Made by a program: the position numbers and the translations under genes. This document shows positions 17,140 through 26,142 of a stretch of 64,000 nt of DNA, piece after piece. Positions within the stretch are counted from its first letter, which is position 1, and each line of letters opens with the position of its first letter. The DNA lies in NCBI GenBank assembly GCA_027621915.1, contig JAQCAD010000001.1:62001-126000 (forward strand). The letters are read 5' to 3'. The notes under the pieces are model-generated. The model made no database searches and had not been told where the DNA came from. It saw only the letters and a program-made list of their open reading frames with translations. Source of the DNA: Pseudomonadota bacterium. Lineage in GTDB: Bacteria > Pseudomonadota > Gammaproteobacteria > Steroidobacterales > Woeseiaceae.

Positions 17140-18930
17140 ATGAAGAAAAGAATCAGCGACATTCTGTCACAGATGCCACATAGCCGGGCTCGAGGCCGAA
17201 CTGACGAGTTGATGAGAATGTGCCAGTGCCTGCGGGACGAAGGACCTATTGTCGTTTGGCTGCACGGACCGATCGGCGCCGGAAAATCAAGGCTACTGTC
17301 CGAATTCGAAAAGAGAGTCAAGGGTGACGGTGCGGCGATTCTCAAGATCGACTGTCGCACGGTGGAACCAACCCAATCAGGTTTTCTTGACGCGCTGCGA
17401 GATTTAGTCGGCGTCACACTGAATGATCTTGATCATGCCGCGTCCACTGTGTCGACGTCGAGTGACCGGACGGTTATCGCGTTTGATAACTACGAAGTGT
17501 TCAGACTTGCCGATTCGTGGTTACGTCGTGAATTTATTCCAGCACTCGCCGAAACGGCACGTGTCGTTTTCGTTAGCCGCGAACCGCCAGCAGCCGGGTG
17601 GATGATCGCAAAAGAGTGGCGCGACTATTTCCTTTCCGTATCGCTTGATGTTCAGGCTGAAATGAACCCGGAGGACCTGGCACGGCGTTACCTTGAGGAA
17701 GTGCCCGAGCCTGAAATTCGCGCTGTACTAAATGCTGCTTCTGTCGTCAGGCGAGTGACCCGACCGATGCTGACCGCGCTATGCCCGGATATTCAGACAG
17801 ACGAGCTGTTTGAGAAAATAGCGACGCTGTCATTTGTGGAAAGACGTCGTGACGGCCTGGTAATTGAGGATTCAGTTCGCAAAGTGATTGGCAGCCGACT
17901 GCAATCCGCTGATGTCGAACAATACAGACGCTATCAGCAAGCGGCGTGGAAACTTCTTCGCCGTCAGCTCAAGGACTCTGCGCGTGCTGATCTCTGGCGA
18001 TGCACAGCAGACATCATCTACCTCATTGAGAACCCGGTGATTCGCGAGGCGTTTTTTCCCAGCGAGTCAGCACAGTTTTCGGTAGAGCCTGCGGCGCTCG
18101 GCAACAAAGACGATGTGATGGATATTGCTGCCAGTCACGAGGGACCGGCAGCAATCGAGGCGCTGGAGCTCTGGTGGAAACACCTGCCGTCGGCATTCCA
18201 CGTGGTCAAGGATGCGTCGGGAAGGACTGTTGGCTTTTACTGTATGGCGAAACCGGATGAGTTGTTTGGCAACTGGATGAATGCCGACGCGGTTGCACGA
18301 AACTGGCTACATCACCTCACTCTGACCGGCAGGTCGGCGAGACCGCCATCGCTGTTTCTCAGACGTTGGCTGAGTCGCGAGGATGGGGAGGCGCCGTCCA
18401 CCGTACAGGCCGCGGCGTGGATCGATATCAAGCGGACGTACCTGGAACTCCGTCCGGGATTAAGGCGTGTTTACCTGGCGCTTGCGGATATCGGTCCCTA
18501 TGGCCCGGTCGCCACAGAACTTGGTTTCACAGTGCAGGAAAATCTGGCGGCGAGCCTGAGCGGAAAACTATTTCACACGGCGATGCTGGACTTTGGACCG
18601 GGCTCGGTTGACGGCTGGATATGCGGCTTGTTGGCAACGGAACTACGCATTTCTGAGAATAGATTACTCGACGCTGCAACCCGCGAACTCGTCGTTAATG
18701 GCAGCCGTGTCCCTTTGACACCACTGGAATTCGATTTGGTCACAATGCTTGAAAGCCGCGCCGGAGATGCGGTTAGCCGAAGTGAATTGCTGGAACAGAT
18801 ATGGGGTCACAGTTATGAGGGCGGCAGCAATGTCGTCGATGCCGTAATTCGGGGACTTCGCAAAAAATGCGGTAAGCAAGCCGAAATCCTTGAGACTGTC
18901 CGGGGAATTGGCTATCGGTTACGCGCCTGA
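17140..18930 (+). CDS. STAND-type ATPase with C-terminal OmpR-like winged helix
   Basis: A large cytoplasmic regulator of about 597 residues. An N-terminal P-loop NTPase has Walker A GPIGAGKS and a Walker-B-like TVIAFDNYE. The middle region (GRTVGFYCMAKP, RRVYLALADIGPYGPVATELGF) loosely resembles a GNAT fold. The C-terminus (about the last 90 residues) is a complete OmpR/PhoB DNA-binding domain with VPLTPLEFDLV, SRSELLEQIWG and ETVRGIGYRLR. Usual SARP/LAL regulators place the winged helix at the N-terminus, so this order is unusual. The start is uncertain: ATGs at 17140 and 17113 or TTG at 17053 are all without a clear ribosome site. No receiver domain is present. Confidence 0.75.
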   Translation: MKKRISDILSQMPHSRARGRTDELMRMCQCLRDEGPIVVWLHGPIGAGKSRLLSEFEKRVKGDGAAILKIDCRTVEPTQSGFLDALRDLVGVTLNDLDHAASTVSTSSDRTVIAFDNYEVFRLADSWLRREFIPALAETARVVFVSREPPAAGWMIAKEWRDYFLSVSLDVQAEMNPEDLARRYLEEVPEPEIRAVLNAASVVRRVTRPMLTALCPDIQTDELFEKIATLSFVERRRDGLVIEDSVRKVIGSRLQSADVEQYRRYQQAAWKLLRRQLKDSARADLWRCTADIIYLIENPVIREAFFPSESAQFSVEPAALGNKDDVMDIAASHEGPAAIEALELWWKHLPSAFHVVKDASGRTVGFYCMAKPDELFGNWMNADAVARNWLHHLTLTGRSARPPSLFLRRWLSREDGEAPSTVQAAAWIDIKRTYLELRPGLRRVYLALADIGPYGPVATELGFTVQENLAASLSGKLFHTAMLDFGPGSVDGWICGLLATELRISENRLLDAATRELVVNGSRVPLTPLEFDLVTMLESRAGDAVSRSELLEQIWGHSYEGGSNVVDAVIRGLRKKCGKQAEILETVRGIGYRLRA

Positions 18931-19028
18931 TTTAGCCATCGACATCAAGGATTCTCATCAATTTTTCATGAATCGAGCGGCACTTCGCCTTACAGTCGTG
19001 CCTGACAATCAATCGGGGAGATCGAAAA

Positions 19029-19493
19029 ATGCACAAGAACTTAAGCAAAACCGTGGCCTTGTTCTATCTGACTTTCGTTTCAGGCCTGCTAACCGTCGGC
19101 CTGACCGCTCAGGCGGACGAGTCCACGACCGCGACACTCTACGAACGCCTTGGCGGCTGGGACGGTATCGATCGGGTTGCCCGGGACACTATCGCGCGGC
19201 ACCACAAGAATCCGGCGATCTCGCATTATTTCGACAAGGTCGACGACGACCAGCTCGCTGCGCATGTGACAGCGTTCTTCTCTGCGGGAACGGGCGGCCC
19301 TTCCAAATACGAAGGCCGCGATATGACGACGACCCACGCGAATATGAAACTGTCCGATGCCGACTTTGACAGCGCCGTCGCCGACGTTCTTAGCGCCGTT
19401 ACGGCGAACGGAATTGGCGCAGCCGAGAAAGCCGAGGTTGCCGCCATACTGGAGTCACTCAGACCGGCCGTGATGGGAACCGCAGGTACCTGA
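19029..19493 (+). CDS. Exported group 1 truncated haemoglobin
   Basis: A 154-residue protein with a signal peptide (about 1-30, TAQA-DE) and a 2-on-2 globin domain: TLYERLGGWDGIDRV, HYFDKVD and a YEGRDMTTTHANMKL segment with the proximal His. Group 1 truncated globins bind O2 or NO. A secreted form suggests NO or peroxide handling in the periplasm; this is inference. The ribosome site is GGGGAG. The transcript ends at the bidirectional terminator at 19525-19550. Confidence 0.87.
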   Translation: MHKNLSKTVALFYLTFVSGLLTVGLTAQADESTTATLYERLGGWDGIDRVARDTIARHHKNPAISHYFDKVDDDQLAAHVTAFFSAGTGGPSKYEGRDMTTTHANMKLSDADFDSAVADVLSAVTANGIGAAEKAEVAAILESLRPAVMGTAGT

Positions 19494-19524
19494 ACTGTCA
19501 GGAACACTTCGATCGGCACGAAAC

Positions 19525-19550
19525 AAAAGGGTCCCATTGGGACCCTTTTT
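19525..19550. terminator. Bidirectional Rho-independent terminator
   Basis: AAAA, then stem GGGTCCC/GGGACCC (19529-19535 with 19539-19545), loop ATT, then TTTTT. It separates the convergent globin gene and serine hydrolase gene and can serve both. Confidence 0.88.
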
Positions 19551-19566
19551 ATCTAGTGGCAGGTCA

Positions 19567-20676
19567 TTATTGCTGCGCGCGAAGCGCAGGTAACGCGGCT
19601 TCGATGAACGGACGCAGGGCAATCGAGAATGCGAGCGTCGCATCGGTGGGAGAGCCACCATCAACCTGGTTTTCCTGCATCGCGATGATGCCATAGTCGC
19701 CATTGTCAAAATCAATCCACGGGTTCCAGCCAAACGCCCCGGGACTCGACGACAGACGGCGACTATCGCAGCTGCTATCCCAGGTCGGTTGAGCACACTC
19801 GCGCCAATGCCCCAGCGCATATCGAAAATCAACATTGTTATTGTCGATTGCTGGAGGGCGTGAGCCGATCACCACCGGAGGTCCCGTACGATCTCGTTCC
19901 ATTTCGTCCACGACACCGCTGAGATAGCTGCCACTCAGAATTGACTGCATGAGCACGCCATAGTCTGCAGCGCTGGACACCGCGCCGCCCCCTATTCGTG
20001 GGTTGGCGCCGACCGGCACCAGGAACAACGTCGATTGCAGGCCGAAGCGAATCGTCTGTTGCAATATGGCCAGATCGGCAAAGTCCAACTGCGTCGCAAC
20101 CTCTGCCATGCGACCGGCGATCTGCAGATGCGCCGGACCATAATAGAATGTACTGCCTGGCTGGTAGGCAAGACCACCGTCGTAGAACGCTCGGGCACAA
20201 TCGTCCAGCGTAATGGAGCCATCCGTCACGCAACTTGCATCATCGGGTCCGGTGTTGAAGCCTGCGGTGAAACTCAGCAAATGCTCGAGCGTAATTTCGC
20301 TACGCGGATCGGCGGGATCTGCTGTCCACCAGGCGAGGTAGTCCTGCGGCCGGTCATCGAGTGACATCACGCCCTGCTCGACGAGGTCCATGATCACCAT
20401 CGCCGCAAGCCACTTGGTCGCGGAGGCAATAAAGTGGGATTCCGTCACGGAGAAATTGCCGAATTCTCGCGACAACAGTACGCCATTCGCGTCACCAATT
20501 ACGACGGCGTAGTTGGCAACATTCAGGTCGTCCAGATGTGTTTCAAGTACGGCGACATGATCGACGCCGGGCGGCATGATCGGCGGCGCGGTGCGATTGC
20601 CGCCACCACCTCCACCGCAGCCAACGAGCGAAATCGCCGCCAGCAAGAGGCCAACGTACCAACGGGCCTGGTTCAT
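19567..20676 (-). CDS. Serine hydrolase lipoprotein, beta-lactamase/penicillin-binding fold
   Basis: About 369 residues. The lipobox LVGC is followed by a glycine run, so the mature protein is membrane-anchored. The nucleophile motif S-x-x-K reads SATK (about 85-88), within FIASATKWLAAM. A second-motif Tyr is probably in FYYGPAHLQIAG. Class C-like esterases, D-aminopeptidases and PBP4-type hydrolases share this fold, so the substrate is not predictable. I chose the start at 20676 for its GGTGAG ribosome site and a proper lipoprotein signal. The longer frame to 20772 lacks both. Confidence 0.83.
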   Translation of the reverse strand: MNQARWYVGLLLAAISLVGCGGGGGGNRTAPPIMPPGVDHVAVLETHLDDLNVANYAVVIGDANGVLLSREFGNFSVTESHFIASATKWLAAMVIMDLVEQGVMSLDDRPQDYLAWWTADPADPRSEITLEHLLSFTAGFNTGPDDASCVTDGSITLDDCARAFYDGGLAYQPGSTFYYGPAHLQIAGRMAEVATQLDFADLAILQQTIRFGLQSTLFLVPVGANPRIGGGAVSSAADYGVLMQSILSGSYLSGVVDEMERDRTGPPVVIGSRPPAIDNNNVDFRYALGHWRECAQPTWDSSCDSRRLSSSPGAFGWNPWIDFDNGDYGIIAMQENQVDGGSPTDATLAFSIALRPFIEAALPALRAQQ

Positions 20677-20853
20677 TTCTGTCTCACCGTGTCCCTGAGT
20701 TTGTAACAACGCGCTGCAATGGCTTTCGTTGACCGTGAAGGGAAACAACGGTTTATCTGGAATCGCGAACATGCGTCAAAAATACACTACTCAAGCCCAT
20801 CTTCCATGGCGGAGTACACAAAAAAGAAGAAATTGTGGAACCTGACGATCCGG

Positions 20854-21927
20854 TCATTGCCCCGTCAAATGACGAGTTGCGGCGTCAGGATCGCAATCGT
20901 AGTCCGTCATAACCATGTTGTTACGCAATACAAACCTGCCATGTTGCTCGACCGGGACTCCGGTCAGGTACTCAGGATCTGCAACTGTGTAAGTTACACT
21001 CAAGACCTTGCCATCGTCAGTCAGTGAATAGCGTTCCTGCACTTCCTTCTGTTCGCCGGAGGGCACACCACGGCCATTGCCCCAGCGATCATAGGTGAAA
21101 TATTTCGAATCGATGACGAGTTCGTTCTCTTCCATCCGACCGATTGAATAGCCCATGGGACCTGGAGAAACGTTTGCCGGAAACGATGACTTACCCATGT
21201 GAACTTCACGAACAACATTGTGGGATTGGTACCGGATGGTCAGCAGGTCATCGCTTACCCATGTAAATTGAATCGGCAAAACTGGAACAATTGTCCGCGG
21301 CAGGGTCGCCGACAAGCATTCAAACGACGGATCGTCGTTCGGATCAAATTCTGCTACAGCTGCTTTGCCCTTTTCTGTCAACGGCAAATCAGCCGGAGCG
21401 AAAGGGTCCCGGCGCGGGCGATCTTCGCCTCTGACTCGTGCACGGTTCCAGATGCCGGAAAAATCGGTTGATCCGACCGCCGCTGGCATGTGCAGAGGAT
21501 TCGGATTTCCCTTTTCCTGGCGTGCCCTTTCTTCCGGCGGGCGTCCAAAGGACCACATTCTTTCGCCGCTACGACCAATGACATAGGCGACAAACAGTTG
21601 TTTTCGATCTGCACGTTTGTCTGGGTTACCACTTACATGAATCGTATCGCCAACCGCAAGCGTGTCACCGCTCCAGCCCATGCTGCTTAGAATGATCTTT
21701 GAATTCATCTCAAGTAACAGACGCGTCGGCTGACCTGTCTCGTCCACGACTTCGATGACTGCAAACGCGTGGGGGTTGCTCCACTTGAATTCAACGACGG
21801 TGCCGTCGTATTCCAGAACTTCGTCCATGTTGTAGTTCGAGCGAGAATGATGAGCGTCAGCATTTCCGGCCGCGAATGCGCTAACAAGCACAACGAGGAT
21901 TGATATTTTTGAATTCATTGACAGCAT
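20854..21927 (-). CDS. DUF6152-type exported protein
   Basis: A secreted protein of about 357 residues. After the signal peptide (ending NADA), the motif AHHSRSNYNMDE and the stretch GTVVEFKWSNPHAF identify the DUF6152 fold, an OB-like domain common beside TonB-type and hydrolase genes in gammaproteobacteria. The C-terminal half (SGIWNRARV, then a beta-rich region) resembles the companion part found in longer members. The function is unknown. Starts at 21927 or 21918 both give a signal peptide; neither has a strong ribosome site. Confidence 0.65.
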   Translation of the reverse strand: MLSMNSKISILVVLVSAFAAGNADAHHSRSNYNMDEVLEYDGTVVEFKWSNPHAFAVIEVVDETGQPTRLLLEMNSKIILSSMGWSGDTLAVGDTIHVSGNPDKRADRKQLFVAYVIGRSGERMWSFGRPPEERARQEKGNPNPLHMPAAVGSTDFSGIWNRARVRGEDRPRRDPFAPADLPLTEKGKAAVAEFDPNDDPSFECLSATLPRTIVPVLPIQFTWVSDDLLTIRYQSHNVVREVHMGKSSFPANVSPGPMGYSIGRMEENELVIDSKYFTYDRWGNGRGVPSGEQKEVQERYSLTDDGKVLSVTYTVADPEYLTGVPVEQHGRFVLRNNMVMTDYDCDPDAATRHLTGQ

Positions 21928-22060
21928 TAGGAGTTTTCCATTCGTCACCGAATCAGGTCAGCACCGACATAGTGCAATAAGTAATAGACCATCGACAACC
22001 ATGGATTATTACAGGAATCACAGACTCTCTTCGCGATTGGTTCGATAGAGCGAGATGAGG

Positions 22061-23152
22061 CTATTGAACATCTTCCGTCATCCGCGCCTCGTACCACGGC
22101 TTGGTCCGGTTGACGATCCACACAACCGACAACATGACGGGTACCTCGACCAATACGCCAACGACAGTGGCAAGTGCGGCACCCGACTGTAGGCCGAACA
22201 GGCTAATTGCGGCTGCAACCGCCAGCTCAAAGAAATTGCTCGCCCCAATCAGTGCGGACGGTGCTGCTACGCAATGCGCGACACCAAAGGTCCGATTCAG
22301 CCAGTAGGCAAGACCGGAGTTGAAGTAGACCTGGATCAGGATCGGAATGGCCAGCAACAGGATGATGACCGGCTGCTCGATGATCTGCTTGCCCTGGAAG
22401 CCGAACAACAGAACCAGTGTGATCAGAAGGGCTGAAAGGGATACCGGGTGCATGCGATCCAATACGCGCTTCAATCGTGCTTCGCCGTCAGCCGAACTCA
22501 TCAAATAGCGGCGCCAAAGACTTGCCGCGATGACCGGCAGCACGATGTAGAGAACCACGGACAGGAACAGCGTCTCCCACGGCACGTGGATAGACGAGAT
22601 GCCGAGCAACAGGGCAACAATCGGTGCAAAGGCAAACACCATGATGATGTCGTTCAATGCGACCTGCGAGAGCGTAAAACCGGGATGCCCGTTGCTGAGA
22701 TTGCTCCACACAAAAACCATTGCCGTGCACGGTGCCGCCGCCAGAATAATGAGGCCGGCGATATAACTGTCCAATTGATCCATGGGCAACCAGCCGGCGA
22801 ACACATTGCGGATAAATATCCAGGCCAGCAATGCCATCGAGAACGGCTTGACGCCCCAATTGATGAAAAGGGTGACACCAACACCGCGCCAATGGTCTTT
22901 CACCTCCACCAAGGAGTGAAAGTCGATCTTCAGGAGCATGGGCAGGATCATCAGCCAAATCAGGACAGCCACCGGTAAATTGACGCGCGCGATCTCCATC
23001 GCGCCAAGCGAGTCGAAGGCCGGCGGGAACAGCCGCCCGAGTGCGATGCCGACCACGATGCACAGCGCGACCCAGACGCTCAGATATTTCTCGAAGAAGG
23101 GCATCTCCGTTCCGGCCGCACGGCGGCCTGTCGTTTCACATTGTGCGCTCAA
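22061..23152 (-). CDS. acr3: Arsenite efflux permease, ACR3 family
   Basis: An ACR3-type arsenite/antimonite exporter of 363 residues (or 347 from the ATG at 23104) with ten hydrophobic segments. Key stretches are PLMINP-equivalent INWGVKPFSMALLAW, and AAPCTAMVFVWSNLSNG, which contains the conserved cysteine. It pumps As(III) produced by the neighbouring ArsC out of the cell. The annotated start is TTG, overlapping the arsC stop; the ATG at 23104 has a GGA ribosome site and is a real alternative. Third gene of the arsR-arsC-acr3 operon. Confidence 0.92.
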   Translation of the reverse strand: MSAQCETTGRRAAGTEMPFFEKYLSVWVALCIVVGIALGRLFPPAFDSLGAMEIARVNLPVAVLIWLMILPMLLKIDFHSLVEVKDHWRGVGVTLFINWGVKPFSMALLAWIFIRNVFAGWLPMDQLDSYIAGLIILAAAPCTAMVFVWSNLSNGHPGFTLSQVALNDIIMVFAFAPIVALLLGISSIHVPWETLFLSVVLYIVLPVIAASLWRRYLMSSADGEARLKRVLDRMHPVSLSALLITLVLLFGFQGKQIIEQPVIILLLAIPILIQVYFNSGLAYWLNRTFGVAHCVAAPSALIGASNFFELAVAAAISLFGLQSGAALATVVGVLVEVPVMLSVVWIVNRTKPWYEARMTEDVQ

Positions 23153-23586
23153 CGGATTTCTCCCGTTTTGATCGATTCGAGCAATTTATTGACCCGGCCT
23201 TCGATCTCTTCACGGGTCGCCCGGAACTCGGCCATGATTTCCTCTTCGGTGCCGATGGCCTTCGCCGGGTCTGTCAGTGGCCAGTGCAACTTGGTGATTC
23301 CCGGTGGCAATACTGGGCATTGTTCGTCCGCATGACCGCAGACGGTTACGACAACATCGGCATCTTGCAGCATGCCGTCATTGACGCTGGTCGACTCCTG
23401 TCCCGAGATATCGATACCAATCTCTCGCATCACCTCAATCGCACGGGGATTCTTGCCGTGTGCCTCGATACCGGCGGACTGCACGACGACAGCATCGCCA
23501 CCGATATGCCTCGCCCAGCCTTCGGCGATTTGAGAGCGACAGGAATTGCCGGTGCAAAGAAATAGAATATTTACAGAGTCAGGCAC
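23149..23586 (-). CDS. arsC: Arsenate reductase, thioredoxin-coupled
   Basis: A low-molecular-weight phosphatase-fold arsenate reductase of 145 residues. The P-loop CTGNSCRS (11-18) supplies the nucleophilic Cys, and C83 and C90 (VCGHADEQC) give the Cys relay typical of the thioredoxin-dependent class. It reduces As(V) to As(III) for export by ACR3. It overlaps arsR by 8 bases at its start and acr3 by 4 at its end, consistent with one mRNA. Confidence 0.93.
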   Translation of the reverse strand: MPDSVNILFLCTGNSCRSQIAEGWARHIGGDAVVVQSAGIEAHGKNPRAIEVMREIGIDISGQESTSVNDGMLQDADVVVTVCGHADEQCPVLPPGITKLHWPLTDPAKAIGTEEEIMAEFRATREEIEGRVNKLLESIKTGEIR

Positions 23587-23923
23587 AGATCCTCTCCGGT
23601 CGGTTGTTCATTTTTGTCAGCCGTTGCGCGTCTCGGCGAAAAGTCGCGAGATCTGTCAGCCGAGCATGGCTACATTCGATAATGTCGCGCGCCCAATCGG
23701 GTAACGACGAACTCAAACGGTAGTGCATCCACGTTCCTTCCCGGCGAGACTCTACAATTCCCGAGTCCCGCATCAGAGCGAGATGCCGTGAGACCTTCGG
23801 TTGCGATTCCTGCAAAGCGTGGGTTAATTCACACACGCAAACCTCCCCTTCAGACTGGATAAGCATGATTGCCCTGACGCGAGTCGGATCAGAAAGAATG
23901 TTGAACAGTATTTCTGGCTTCAT
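23579..23923 (-). CDS. arsR: ArsR family metalloregulator
   Basis: An ArsR/SmtB winged-helix repressor of about 114 residues. The metal-sensing ELCVCDL-type motif is present as VCVCEL (Cys about 29 and 31), followed by the recognition helix QESQPKVSRHLALMRDSGIV. Arsenite binding should release it from DNA. The start is the ATG at 23923 (GGTG ribosome site). The longer frame to 23965 would be translated from inside the operator palindrome at 23933-23970 and is rejected. First gene of the ars operon; autoregulation is expected. Confidence 0.93.
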   Translation of the reverse strand: MKPEILFNILSDPTRVRAIMLIQSEGEVCVCELTHALQESQPKVSRHLALMRDSGIVESRREGTWMHYRLSSSLPDWARDIIECSHARLTDLATFRRDAQRLTKMNNRPERICA

Positions 23924-23932
23924 GGCACCAAT

Positions 23933-23970
23933 TATATATGTCTCTACATATATATGTACAGACATATATA
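23933..23970. promoter_or_regulatory. Palindromic operator of the ars operon
   Basis: A 38-bp dyad: TATATATGTCT, c, TACATATATATGTA, c, AGACATATATA. Both arms and the 14-base centre are perfect inverted repeats; only the two C positions break symmetry. It begins 9 bases upstream of the arsR ATG and should be the ArsR binding site, overlapping the promoter. Its AT content contrasts sharply with the GC-rich surroundings. Confidence 0.8.
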
Positions 23971-24208
23971 CTGACCACCAACGCGTTGTCGAGAGTCGGG
24001 CATCGCTTACATCCAGTTCGACGTACGCGAAAACCGATACGCAGCTCTGAACAAAGATCTGCAGTCACCGGGAACAAGGCATTCGACCGGCAGGTTTCCG
24101 GAATAGTCACCGCTCAGGCGGAGTGCGAAGAAAGGGTCAATACTTGCCAATAGCGATTTGGAAGCGCGACAGGGCCTCACGGGACTGGTTTTCGAGTTCC
24201 TCCTCTTC

Positions 24209-25834
24209 TCAATCCGAGCAGTATTGACAGCCCCTATATTTTCCGTCCATATGATAGAAGAACCAATCGCAGTGTCCGAAGGAGCTCATAATTGAAAGTT
24301 TTTTCGTGCCCTTCTTTGTCTGCGCATTGAATGGATTGGTTTGCAGCATGTATGGACAGAATCGATCACCCGACTGTGGACTTCGATCAAGCAGGGTATT
24401 TGCCCAAGGCGCCCAATCGACGAAATCCAGCTCCGCTCTGAACCCTCCTGGTTCACGCTCGGTAAGGTCAGAACAGCTGTATTCACCCAGACTCTCTGGT
24501 GACCATTGGCCGTTGCAAACAACGACAAATCCGATCGGTCCCTTATCCAGGTGCGGGTCGAACGTCGCCCCCTGCTCGATAAGAACCGCTGCAAAATCGC
24601 GCACCCCATTCGCATCGAAATCGCCGAAAAGAATATCGTCAGAAAAGTTGTTCGGTGAATACCTGTTTCCCCGCAGGTTCTCATCGCCCTTTGGCCCATA
24701 TACCGGACCCGTCACCACAAAGCCTGGAAAACGATCCTGCAAAATCCTTAAGTAGCTATCCGTACTTCTTGGCCATTCGCCGAGCTCCGTGGCACAGAGA
24801 TTCTTTGCCTTGTCACCATGTAGCAGGCATGCGAACTTCCGCCAACCAAATGTCGGCTGCGGATGTTCCAGCGCACCTGCCAATTCCTCCGGCCACTGGG
24901 GTTGGTAGGACATGTGGTTGCCAAACATTGCATAGTGATAAAGCGGTTCTGCGCCGGGCAACTTCACACCATTCTTGCTAGCCTCAGAAAGTGTGCGATA
25001 GCTTGATGGTCCCAGCCAGTCTGCGAGGACCGCCAGCGGGTTGTTCTCAACGCACGTTTGTGAAGCCGCGACTCGAACCACAGGCCGCTGGCCATCATAA
25101 TCAAATTCACGATACGCAGAGTAACGTGCTAGTACGGCAGTATCATTCGCTACCCGGAACAGTTGTGAATGTGTGACTACCCAAACATTCGATGACCAAG
25201 GGTCGACCACAAGCTTATTGACGATGTCACGAGCGATATCCAAGTGGACAACAGGATCGCCGTTTTTGGGTACTACCAGTACTCCTTCTGAACCGTAGTT
25301 ACCATGGTCGCCCGGGGTATAAGTACCAATCCAAATGGAACCATCGATCGACACTGCGCTCGAAACACCGGATCGACACAGCATTTCAACGTCAATCGCC
25401 GTGGATGGCAGTTGCAGTATCCTCCGACCGGTTATGTCGTGATCGCCGCCGTCGTACCGGTACCCTTTGTTATTGCAATCATCGGTGGGTGACAGGTCGA
25501 TGCCCAATTCAGTGGTTTCGCGAGTTGACTCGTGAACATGCTCTTCCAATGTCAACGAGTGGAATTTCTGTTCGCTGATTTCTTGGAAGGAATAGCTCTC
25601 CCGATCGGCAAGAAAGTAACTAGTCCGATTTGCCCCGAGATATCCCGATGAGTCTCGAACGACTGTCAGTGCAATGCTGCCCTCGGTGAACACCAAGGAT
25701 GTCACCGCGGGAATGTCATCAGCTTCGCTGTACTCGGCGGCATCACCGCTAATCGCTGTCAATAATAGTGCAATACACAGGGTCGCCTGAAAGAGCCAAG
25801 GTCGGGAAGCCGTCGATTTGGATGCTCTGTTCAT
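24209..25834 (-). CDS. Exported protein of unknown function
   Basis: 541 residues with a signal peptide (LTAISGDAA-EY near 33). I recognise no family. The N-terminal half may be a beta-propeller-like or sensor region (SVSIDGSIWIGTYTPGDHG resembles two-component reporter-propeller blades, and WSSNVWVVTHSQLF another blade). The C-terminal half contains an FG-GAP-like acidic repeat (ILFGDFDANGVRDFAAVLI) and a cysteine-rich end (CDWFFYHMDGKYRGCQYC). No partner gene is apparent. Its neighbours are the ars operon and an AAA_14 ATPase, in a patch ending at the integrase remnant, so it may be horizontally acquired. Confidence 0.6.
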   Translation of the reverse strand: MNRASKSTASRPWLFQATLCIALLLTAISGDAAEYSEADDIPAVTSLVFTEGSIALTVVRDSSGYLGANRTSYFLADRESYSFQEISEQKFHSLTLEEHVHESTRETTELGIDLSPTDDCNNKGYRYDGGDHDITGRRILQLPSTAIDVEMLCRSGVSSAVSIDGSIWIGTYTPGDHGNYGSEGVLVVPKNGDPVVHLDIARDIVNKLVVDPWSSNVWVVTHSQLFRVANDTAVLARYSAYREFDYDGQRPVVRVAASQTCVENNPLAVLADWLGPSSYRTLSEASKNGVKLPGAEPLYHYAMFGNHMSYQPQWPEELAGALEHPQPTFGWRKFACLLHGDKAKNLCATELGEWPRSTDSYLRILQDRFPGFVVTGPVYGPKGDENLRGNRYSPNNFSDDILFGDFDANGVRDFAAVLIEQGATFDPHLDKGPIGFVVVCNGQWSPESLGEYSCSDLTEREPGGFRAELDFVDWAPWANTLLDRSPQSGDRFCPYMLQTNPFNAQTKKGTKKLSIMSSFGHCDWFFYHMDGKYRGCQYCSD

Positions 25835-26142
25835 CCGTCAAGTATCGCTCAGGAATGTGGCAAAACAGTGCGTCGAAGTACGCAGTTTTTCCAAGACTGT
25901 TGATTTGTACGCTGGATTGACCCTACTTTTGCAACCTGGGAATGACCCGTCCTACTCATGGTGCAAAGCAATCTTTTCAATGAACTAGCAAACAGCAGAC
26001 GGGTCAGCTTTCAATGCAAAAAATGGCTGTTTTTGGACCACATTTCGGTGCAAATCAACACCAAGGATGAGCTTCGTACCCGATATTGGCAGCTGTCTTT
26101 GGCTTTTTCATTGCACGCTTCTTCTTCGCCATGATTCTTTTC
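25835..26142. other. Intergenic region
   Basis: 308 bases between two minus-strand genes. I see no coding frame with support and no terminator hairpin. The upstream promoter of the unknown exported gene should lie here. Confidence 0.35.

Noticed and set aside
24138-24211. In-frame 23-codon extension after the stop of the unknown exported gene
   Set aside because: Open but short, with no homology signal; the protein already ends in a plausible Cys-containing tail.
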